A program made the translations under genes and the position numbers. Below the pieces are notes generated by a model. It saw only the letters and a program-made list of their open reading frames with translations. It ran no database searches and was not told where the DNA came from. Positions 15,595 through 21,656 of a DNA stretch of 21,656 bases are shown here, piece after piece (the stretch's first letter is position 1; the number at the start of each line of letters is the position of its first letter). Source of the DNA: Pseudomonadota bacterium (GTDB lineage Bacteria; Pseudomonadota; Gammaproteobacteria; Steroidobacterales; Steroidobacteraceae); NCBI GenBank assembly GCA_023391335.1, contig JAEWBG010000090.1, forward strand, positions 1 through 21,656, read 5' to 3'.

Positions 15595-17115
15595 CTACAT
15601 CGAGGTGACGGGTGTCGCGGCGCAATTTTTAGCGATGTACTCTTCATGTGTCGGCATCACCTCGGCCGATTTCGCGATCGCTCGGCGAATACTCTGCATG
15701 CGCTCGCGAATTTCTGCTTCGGTGAGTGCATCCACGAGCGGGTCATAGGACTCGCTGGGTACGTTCTGGCCGATCATGACGGCGAACCAACTCGTATCGT
15801 TGAATAGTTCGTTATTTTCGCGGAACACTCTTCCATGCGCACGGAAGATCGCGAGCTTGCGCTTGAGGGAATCTGGAATGCTCATTGTTTTGCAGTAGTT
15901 CCAGAAGGGGCTGTCTTCTCGCTCGGTAGCGTTGTAGTGAAGGATCAGAAAATCGCGAATGCATTCATATTCCCAAGCTGATATGCGATTGAATTGATCG
16001 ACTTCTGCTTCGCTGTATTTACGATTCGGGAACAGCGTCATGAAATTCGCCAGGCCGCTCTGGACCAAGTGAATGCTGGTGGACTCGAGAGGCTCGAGGA
16101 AACCACCCGCCAAGCCAAGTGCGATGCAGTTTTTCATCCAGGTCTTCTTGCGTCGTCCTGCCACAAAGCGCAGCGGCCTCGGGTCAGCCAACGGTTCGCC
16201 ATCTAGATTGGCCAATAACATGGCGGTGGCTTCATCGTCACTCATGAAACGACTGGAATAGACGTGGCCGTTGCCCGTGCGATGCTGCAAAGGGATGCGC
16301 CACTGCCAGCCTGCTGTGCGTGCCGTAGAGCGTGTGTACGGCGTCAATGGGTGAACGCTTTCACACGGTACCGCGAGTGCCCGATCGCAAGGCAGCCAAT
16401 GGCTCCAATCCTCGAACCCAGCTTTCAGCGTCTGCTCGATCAGAAGGCCGCGGAAGCCTGAGCAATCGATAAAGAAGTCCGCTTCGATGCGACGATCGCC
16501 TTGCAACGTAACAGACTCGATGAAGCCATCTTCACCGCGGAGTTTCACGTCAACGATCTTGCCTTCAGTGCGCTTGACGCCTCGCTGCTCAGCGTACTTG
16601 CGCAGATATCGCGCGTACAGGCCAGCATCGAAGTGATAGGCGTGTGCGATCTTGGAGAGCGGAGAATTGCCGGCTTCGACTCTGCGCATGAATTTATTTT
16701 GGTGGGACGCGACCGCCTGCAACGAGTACTCGTGCAAGTCTGTCGAGGGCTCGAGCTCTCGATACTTCAACCAGTACGAGTGGAAGGACACACCCTCCAT
16801 GTCGATGCCGAACGGACCGAATGGATGGATGTAGCGATGGCCGAGCCGCGTCCAGTCGACAAACTCGATTCCGAGTTTGAAAGTCCCTTGCGTCTGGCGC
16901 ACGAAATCGTTTTCGTCCAGAGCCAACATGCGATTGAAGATGTTGATTTGCGGGATCGTCGCCTCTCCGACGCCCACCGTGCCGATTTCGTCGGACTCAA
17001 CGAGTTCGATGGCGCAGTAGCGATCCTTCAGGAAACGCGCGAGCGTGGCGGCGGCCATCCAGCCCGCCGTGCCGCCACCCACGATGAGGATCTTTCGCAA
17101 TCTTTCGTCTGGCAC
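15595..17115 (-). CDS. Flavin-dependent halogenase ('tryptophan 7-halogenase' family), paralog 1
   Basis: A 506-residue enzyme of the PrnA-like family, which uses FADH2, O2 and halide to make HOCl/HOBr that is relayed to the substrate. Visible features are the FAD dinucleotide motif GGGTAGW (13-19), GVGEATIP (48-55), catalytic Lys K80 (TFKLGIEF; PrnA K79), the GWQWRIP signature (269-275) and the catalytic Glu E344 in EPLESTSIH (PrnA E346). All key residues are present, so it is probably active. The start is a GTG at 17115 with GAGG 7 nt upstream, 15 nt after the upstream paralog's stop. A free-tryptophan substrate is not implied: relatives in TonB-receptor loci such as BrvH of Brevundimonas and the Xanthomonas halogenases brominate indole in vitro. 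No flavin reductase is encoded in the window. Confidence 0.92.
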   Translation of the reverse strand: MPDERLRKILIVGGGTAGWMAAATLARFLKDRYCAIELVESDEIGTVGVGEATIPQINIFNRMLALDENDFVRQTQGTFKLGIEFVDWTRLGHRYIHPFGPFGIDMEGVSFHSYWLKYRELEPSTDLHEYSLQAVASHQNKFMRRVEAGNSPLSKIAHAYHFDAGLYARYLRKYAEQRGVKRTEGKIVDVKLRGEDGFIESVTLQGDRRIEADFFIDCSGFRGLLIEQTLKAGFEDWSHWLPCDRALAVPCESVHPLTPYTRSTARTAGWQWRIPLQHRTGNGHVYSSRFMSDDEATAMLLANLDGEPLADPRPLRFVAGRRKKTWMKNCIALGLAGGFLEPLESTSIHLVQSGLANFMTLFPNRKYSEAEVDQFNRISAWEYECIRDFLILHYNATEREDSPFWNYCKTMSIPDSLKRKLAIFRAHGRVFRENNELFNDTSWFAVMIGQNVPSESYDPLVDALTEAEIRERMQSIRRAIAKSAEVMPTHEEYIAKNCAATPVTSM

Positions 17116-17122
17116 GGAATAA

Positions 17123-17126
17123 CCTC
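17123..17126 (-). promoter_or_regulatory. Shine-Dalgarno GAGG deciding the GTG start of halogenase paralog 1
   Basis: GAGG (rc of 17123-17126) lies 7 nt before the GTG at 17115, within the 15-nt intercistronic gap. The family N terminus (PDERLRKILIVGGG) follows directly, and no in-frame ATG gives a better start. Confidence 0.65.
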
Positions 17127-17130
17127 GAAT

Positions 17131-18636
17131 TTAACGAGCAGCGCAGTGCTGTTGGATAAAAGCACTATGCGTAGGCATTGCTAGGGCAGTGTCGCGGATG
17201 ATGTCGCGCAAGCGCTCTGCACGAGTTCGCAGCGCATTCAATTCGAACGTATCGGCGAGCGGATCGTAGCCATCGGGAATGATGTCTTGGCCAAGCATCA
17301 CAGCAGTCCAGTTGGCATCGACGAAGAGCTCATCGTCATAACGGAAGAAGCGGCCGCGGTCGCGGAAGAGATCGATCTTGCGCTGTAGGTTCTCCGGGAT
17401 CGCCATGGTACGGCACTGATTCCAAAGCGGAGCGTCGTCACGCGCCGTCGCGTGATAGTGCAGGATGATGAAATCCCGAATGCGCTCGAACGATAGCGTG
17501 GAAAGGTGGTTGTACTCGTCGATGCTTGTTTGATTGAAACGACGATCCGGGAATAACGCGAGCAGCTTGGTGATACCGGTCTGGACCAGATGGATGCTCG
17601 TCGATTCGAGCGGTTCCATGAAACCGGCGGACAGTCCCAATGCCACACAGTTTTTATTCCAGAACTTCTTACGTCGGCCGGTCGTGAAGCGAAGGATGCG
17701 TGGCTCGGCGAGAGGCTGGCCATCGAGATTCTTGAGCAATGTGGCTGTGGCTTCGTCGTCGCTGATGAAGCGGCTGCAGTACACGTGCCCGTTCCCGACG
17801 CGATGTTGGAGCGGAATGCGCCATTGCCACCCGGCCTCGTGTGCAGTCGCGCGAGTGTAGGGCGTGAGCTCTCCTGCATGCGCGCAGGGCACAGTCACGG
17901 CGCGGTCGCACGGGAGCCAATGGGTCCAGTCCTCGTAACCGGTCTTGAGCGCTTGTTCGATGAGCAATCCGCGAAAGCCAGAACAGTCGATGAACAAATC
18001 GGCTTCGATGATTTCTCCGCTATCCAATTGCACCGACTGGATGAAGCCGTCCTCGGCGCGCAGCTTTGCGTCTACGATTTTTCCTTCGGTGCGTTTCACG
18101 CCGCGTTGTTCCGCGTAGGCGCGCAAGTAACGCGCATAGAGGCCGGCGTCGAAGTGAAACGCATATGCCAGGCTCGACATCACGGTGCGCGGGTCATTCG
18201 AGGGTCTAGCGAATCGGCCCAAGCGCGATGCAACGGCCGACAAACAGAATTCATCGATGTACGGCTCGTAACCGCTTTGCCGCAATTTCAGCCAAATCTG
18301 GTGGAACTTGATTCCTTCGATGTCGAGGCCAAACGAACCGAACGGATGCAAGTAGCGGTGGCCGAGCCGAGACCAATTTACGAATTCGATGCCCAGCTTG
18401 AAGGTAGCGTAGGTGTGGCGTACGAAATCGTTTTCGTCGATTCCCAACATCGAGTTGAAGGTCAGGATCGGTGGAATAGTGGCTTCACCGACGCCGACGA
18501 TTCCGATTTCATCGGACTCGACGAGGCGGATCTGTGTGAACCCATTGTTGAGCGTACGGCCGAGAGCGGCCGCCGTCATCCAACCGGCGGTTCCTCCGCC
18601 GACGATCAATACGGTGCGTATGCGATTGTCATTCAT
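17131..18636 (-). CDS. Flavin-dependent halogenase ('tryptophan 7-halogenase' family), paralog 2
   Basis: A 501-residue paralog with the full catalytic set: GGGTAGW (13-19), GVGEATIP (48-55), K80 in TFKLGIEF, GWQWRIP (269-275) and E344 in EPLESTSIH. It is collinear without gaps with paralog 1 through at least residue 350 by hand alignment, so the duplication retained the architecture. The ATG at 18636 overlaps the TGA of the upstream gene (ATGA), which indicates coupled translation. I rejected the longer ORF to 18822, whose extra 62 residues are antisense-like and overlap the upstream gene. Variable positions such as IDEFCLSAVAS and CAHAGELTPY may shape substrate choice. Predicted active; substrate unknown. 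Confidence 0.92.
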   Translation of the reverse strand: MNDNRIRTVLIVGGGTAGWMTAAALGRTLNNGFTQIRLVESDEIGIVGVGEATIPPILTFNSMLGIDENDFVRHTYATFKLGIEFVNWSRLGHRYLHPFGSFGLDIEGIKFHQIWLKLRQSGYEPYIDEFCLSAVASRLGRFARPSNDPRTVMSSLAYAFHFDAGLYARYLRAYAEQRGVKRTEGKIVDAKLRAEDGFIQSVQLDSGEIIEADLFIDCSGFRGLLIEQALKTGYEDWTHWLPCDRAVTVPCAHAGELTPYTRATAHEAGWQWRIPLQHRVGNGHVYCSRFISDDEATATLLKNLDGQPLAEPRILRFTTGRRKKFWNKNCVALGLSAGFMEPLESTSIHLVQTGITKLLALFPDRRFNQTSIDEYNHLSTLSFERIRDFIILHYHATARDDAPLWNQCRTMAIPENLQRKIDLFRDRGRFFRYDDELFVDANWTAVMLGQDIIPDGYDPLADTFELNALRTRAERLRDIIRDTALAMPTHSAFIQQHCAAR

Positions 18637-20135
18637 CGCGGCGTCTGCGCTCCGAGGAATCGCTCGAGTAGCGTTCGATGATTGGGCATGTTTTGCGCCG
18701 CGCTGGAAATAGCAGTTTTCATGCTGCGCAACTGTTCGCGCAACTTCGGGGCATCCAGGGTTTCGGCCAGCAGCTCGCAGCGTTTTGGAAATTGTTCGAG
18801 TCCGAGCAGCATATGTGCCCAATCGCTTTCCGAAAATGTCTCGTTATCGTATTGCACGACCCGTCCCTGGGCCTGGAAGACGTCAAGCTTGTGCTGCAAT
18901 CGATCAGGAATTGGCGTGCGAGCGCACTCGAGCCAGAACTCTGTACGCAGCTGCGTGAAATGGAACGAAGCGATTGCGAAATCACGCGCGCGTTCATAAA
19001 GCTCGCCGACACTTCGGTTGTACTCATCGCTATCCAGACGCATCGCGTCCTTTTCAGGGAACAATGCGTGCAACTGGTCAAGTGAGCGATGGAGCAGATG
19101 TAGTTGCGCGAACGCGAGCGGTTCCACGCATCCGGCCGCAAGGCCTATGGCAACGCAGTTCTTGTTCCAAAACTTTTTGCGGCGTCCGGTGCTGAACTGA
19201 AGGACCCGCGGCGCGCCCAATCCCGTGCTACCCAAGCGTTTGAGCAAGGTTGCGATGGCTTCGTCATCGCTAACGAAGCGGTCGCAGTAGACATGGCCAT
19301 TGCTGATGCGATCCTGAAGCGGGATGCGCCACACCCAGCCGGCGTTGTCTGCGGTGGCGCGGGTATACGGAATGAGTTCGCCCTGCGGCGCGGATTGCAC
19401 GATCGCTACGCGATCACATGGTAGCCATCGCGACCAATCGTCGAATCCAGTGCGTAGCGCTGCTTCGATCAGCAGTCCGCGCTGGCCTGAGCAATCGATG
19501 AACAGATCCGCTTCGATGATCTCACCCGTGTCCAGCCGCACAGATTTGATGAGGCCGTCTTCTGCGTCAACCTGTGCATCGGTGAACGTGCCCTGAGCGA
19601 TTCGAATTCCGCGCTGTTCTGCGTGTGTTCGCAGATAGGACACGTACGCGGACGCGTCGAAATGAAAGGCGAAGTCCAGAGTGGAGTAAATCGAGCGCGA
19701 GTCGGCATCGGGCAGTGCGAATTTGTTGAACTTGGCTGCCGTTGCTGCCAGAGAGAATGCCGTCAGGCTGTCGAATTCCTTCCTAGTGCGCAGCCAATGC
19801 TGATGAAATGCAATCCCATCGAAGCGAGCGCCGTTCTGTCCGAAGGGCAGAAAATACGACGCCCCGGGTTGCGACCAGTCCTGAAACTGCGAGCCCAGTT
19901 TGAAGGTGGGCTTCACCTGGTGGAGCCACCTCGATGAGTCGAGCCGCAGGCGTTCGTGCGCGGCTCGCATGGAGGGCAAGCCGCTTTCTCCGCTCTCCAG
20001 CAGGTCTTCCGGCGCGCTCCCACAGTCGACGACGCGCACGTCGAAGCTAAGTCCCCACGACAACAGTTCCAATGCCGTGATCCAACCGGCCGCGTTGGCG
20101 CCGACGATGACGATGCGTCGAATGGGCGATGACAT
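18633..20135 (-). CDS. Degenerate halogenase-like flavoprotein, paralog 3 (lacks catalytic Glu)
   Basis: A 500-residue, full-length, uninterrupted paralog that departs from its neighbours at key sites. The FAD motif GGGTAGW is GANAAGW (12-18), and GVGEATIP is replaced by ESGESGLP. The catalytic Lys survives (K79 in TFKLGSQF) and so does WVWRIP (267-272), but EPLESTSIH becomes EPLAFAQLH: the catalytic Glu is Ala341 and the next three residues also differ. KRTEGKI is also lost (RIAQGTF). It therefore probably cannot halogenate by the PrnA mechanism. It could be a structural or regulatory partner, or have a changed activity. The ATG at 20135 is 9 nt after the paralog 4 stop; a TTG one codon earlier exists. 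There is no frameshift or stop, which argues against simple pseudogene decay. Confidence 0.88.
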   Translation of the reverse strand: MSSPIRRIVIVGANAAGWITALELLSWGLSFDVRVVDCGSAPEDLLESGESGLPSMRAAHERLRLDSSRWLHQVKPTFKLGSQFQDWSQPGASYFLPFGQNGARFDGIAFHQHWLRTRKEFDSLTAFSLAATAAKFNKFALPDADSRSIYSTLDFAFHFDASAYVSYLRTHAEQRGIRIAQGTFTDAQVDAEDGLIKSVRLDTGEIIEADLFIDCSGQRGLLIEAALRTGFDDWSRWLPCDRVAIVQSAPQGELIPYTRATADNAGWVWRIPLQDRISNGHVYCDRFVSDDEAIATLLKRLGSTGLGAPRVLQFSTGRRKKFWNKNCVAIGLAAGCVEPLAFAQLHLLHRSLDQLHALFPEKDAMRLDSDEYNRSVGELYERARDFAIASFHFTQLRTEFWLECARTPIPDRLQHKLDVFQAQGRVVQYDNETFSESDWAHMLLGLEQFPKRCELLAETLDAPKLREQLRSMKTAISSAAQNMPNHRTLLERFLGAQTPR

Positions 20136-20144
20136 CAAATTTCT

Positions 20145-21653
20145 CTAAGCAGCGGCGCAGTAGCGCTCAATGAATTCTGCATGCGAGGCGGTGGCCTGTG
20201 CGGCCCGTGCCACCACTTCCTTCATGCGCTGCAATTCGATCTCAAGAGCGCTCTGAGGAACTTGCTCTGCAAGTGGGTCATAGCGCCGTGGAACGACGCG
20301 CTGACCCAAGTACACCGCAACCCAGCTCGGTTCGAGGAAGAAACCTTCTTTATAGGGAACCACGTACCCGCGCTCGCGGAACAACTCCATTTTGTATCGC
20401 AGAGAGTCCGGCACCTGCATCGTCCGGCAGTAGTTCCAGAGCGGTGAGTCGTCTCGTTCAGTCGCGTGATAGTGAAGAATGATGAAGTCGCGGACTCGCT
20501 CGTATTCGACGGACATGATGCGGTTGTATTCGCGTGTGACCGCCGGATCGAAGCTCCGATCCGGAAACATCTCCAACAGATACGTGATTCCAAGTTGGAT
20601 GAGATGGATGCTGGTCGACTCGAGCGGTTCCAGGAATCCGCTGGCGAGCCCGATGGCTACGCAGTTCTTGTTCCAACTTAGTCTACGGCGGCCGGTGACG
20701 AATCGCAGAACTCGCGGCTCGGCGAGCGGTTCGCCTTCCAGGTGCTCTAACAGCGAGTCCCTAGCGCGTTCGTCGGAGATGAATTCGCTGCTGTACACGT
20801 AACCATTACCGACTCGATGTTGTAGCGGAATGCGCCATTGCCATCCCGCATCCCGCGCGATGGAGCGAGTGAAGGCAACCGATTCGCCGCTCGATCTGCA
20901 AGGCGCTGCGACCGCTCGATCGCACGGCAGCCAGTGAGTCCAGTTCTCGTATCCGGTCTTTAGTGCCTGCTCGATCAGCAGTCCGCGAAACCCAGAGCAG
21001 TCGATGAACAGTTCACCTTCGACGCGCTCGCCGCTTTCCAGGATGACCGCCTCGATACTCCCGTCCTCGCCGCGAAGCTGCACGTCCGTGATCTTCCCTT
21101 CGGTGCGTTTGACGCCGCGCTGCTCCGCATAGTCCCGCAAGTAGGGCGCGTACAAGGTGGCATCGAACTGAAACGCATACGAAAACGTGGAGGCGACGGA
21201 TCGAGGATCGGCGGCGGGGAAGGCGAAGCGGCCGCGCTTCGCGAGCTGTACCGGGAATGAGTACTCGCCAATCTCGCCTGCAATGTTTGGGTTGGAACGC
21301 TGTGCTCGCAGCCAATAGTGGTGGAACTTCACCCCATTCAGCGGGCTGCCGAAATCCCCGAAAGGATGGATGTACGCGTCGCCGATGCGCGCCCAGTTGA
21401 TGAACTCGATGCCGAGCTTGAACGTCGCTTGGGTCCGGCGCATGAAGTCAGCTTCGTCTATACCCAGCGCGCGATTGAAGAAACGGATATGCGGAACTGT
21501 TGCTTCGCCAACGCCGACGATGCCAATCTCGCTCGACTCGATTAGACGAAGGTCGTATTGACCTCGCAACTTGTTTGATAGCGCAGCGGCCGTCATCCAC
21601 CCCGCAGTCCCGCCCCCAACAATCACGACTTTTCTAATTCGATCAGAGTCCAT
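20145..21653 (-). CDS. Flavin-dependent halogenase ('tryptophan 7-halogenase' family), paralog 4
   Basis: A 502-residue paralog, the first in transcription order of those visible. It has GGGTAGW (13-19), GVGEATVP (47-54), K79 in TFKLGIEF, GWQWRIP (270-276) and E345 in EPLESTSIH, so the active site appears intact. Small differences from paralogs 1 and 2, such as SPLNGVKFHHYW, AFQFDATLYAPYL and CRSSGESVAFTRS, lie in segments likely to line the substrate side. The ATG at 21653 matches the family N terminus (MDSDRIRKVVIVGGG). The window ends 3 bp later, so the ribosome-binding site, promoter and any upstream operon members are not visible. Confidence 0.9.
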   Translation of the reverse strand: MDSDRIRKVVIVGGGTAGWMTAAALSNKLRGQYDLRLIESSEIGIVGVGEATVPHIRFFNRALGIDEADFMRRTQATFKLGIEFINWARIGDAYIHPFGDFGSPLNGVKFHHYWLRAQRSNPNIAGEIGEYSFPVQLAKRGRFAFPAADPRSVASTFSYAFQFDATLYAPYLRDYAEQRGVKRTEGKITDVQLRGEDGSIEAVILESGERVEGELFIDCSGFRGLLIEQALKTGYENWTHWLPCDRAVAAPCRSSGESVAFTRSIARDAGWQWRIPLQHRVGNGYVYSSEFISDERARDSLLEHLEGEPLAEPRVLRFVTGRRRLSWNKNCVAIGLASGFLEPLESTSIHLIQLGITYLLEMFPDRSFDPAVTREYNRIMSVEYERVRDFIILHYHATERDDSPLWNYCRTMQVPDSLRYKMELFRERGYVVPYKEGFFLEPSWVAVYLGQRVVPRRYDPLAEQVPQSALEIELQRMKEVVARAAQATASHAEFIERYCAAA

Positions 21654-21656
21654 CAA

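Noticed and set aside
17590..18681. 363-codon plus-strand ORF opposite halogenase paralog 2
   Set aside because: Similar antisense ORFs appear opposite the other halogenases, as expected from shared codon bias. No domain is visible.
18637..18822. 62-codon N-terminal extension of halogenase paralog 2
   Set aside because: The ATG at 18636 gives the exact family N terminus; the extension overlaps paralog 3 and resembles out-of-frame sequence.
15595..21653. Assigning free L-tryptophan as substrate (prnA/rebH symbols)
   Set aside because: The family name is historical. Catalytic residues identify halogenase chemistry only, and relatives in similar loci act on indole-like substrates in vitro, so no gene symbol is justified.

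Overview
The window looks like chromosomal DNA of a free-living gammaproteobacterium. The nearest lifestyle match I can suggest is the Xanthomonadales/Nevskiales (Steroidobacter-like) group. This is inferred from the gene families (ECF sigma unit, HAE1 RND efflux, tandem 'tryptophan halogenase' paralogs, cupin_8 protein, DUF1080 protein) and moderately high GC, not from a marker gene. I see no rRNA, tRNA, transposase, phage gene or CRISPR array.

Left part (1-5948). Five minus-strand genes lie close together and read leftward from about 3953. They are an ECF sigma factor (probable GTG start), a small two-TM protein in the anti-sigma position, a large exported/membrane protein joining a beta-repeat region to an RDD domain, a WYL/YafY-type regulator and a VOC-fold protein. 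A 10-bp-periodic CTGNCAG repeat in front of the VOC gene is a candidate operator. Divergent from the sigma gene is a DUF4153 membrane protein.

Middle (5949-11578). A 376-bp gap holds promoter-like and terminator-like signals. It is followed by an RND efflux adaptor and its HAE1 inner-membrane pump, separated by 105 bp with four AGTCAC heptads. No outer-membrane channel gene is present. A small outer-membrane beta-barrel gene follows, behind two mutually exclusive hairpins.

11579-14827. A DUF1080 secreted protein (minus), a membrane-anchored TPR-like protein (plus) and a cupin_8/JmjC-like putative Fe(II) oxygenase (plus) sit here. Two intergenic regions (11580-11880 and 13524-13665) carry inverted arms built on the same CACAAAGA-type sequence. 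They form a repeat family that makes long imperfect hairpins just after stop codons.

Right part (14873-21653). A tight minus-strand cluster holds four tandem flavin-dependent halogenase paralogs and an exported alpha/beta hydrolase, with junctions of 9 nt, a 4-nt ATGA overlap, 15 nt and 2 nt. Three paralogs keep the FAD motif, the catalytic Lys and Glu and the WxWxIP signature. The third in transcription order (18633-20135) keeps the Lys and WxWxIP but has lost the Glu and has a degenerate FAD motif. In related bacteria such arrays accompany TonB-dependent receptors. The promoter and any receptor gene would lie to the right, outside the window. The array with one probable non-halogenating paralog is the most interesting content here.
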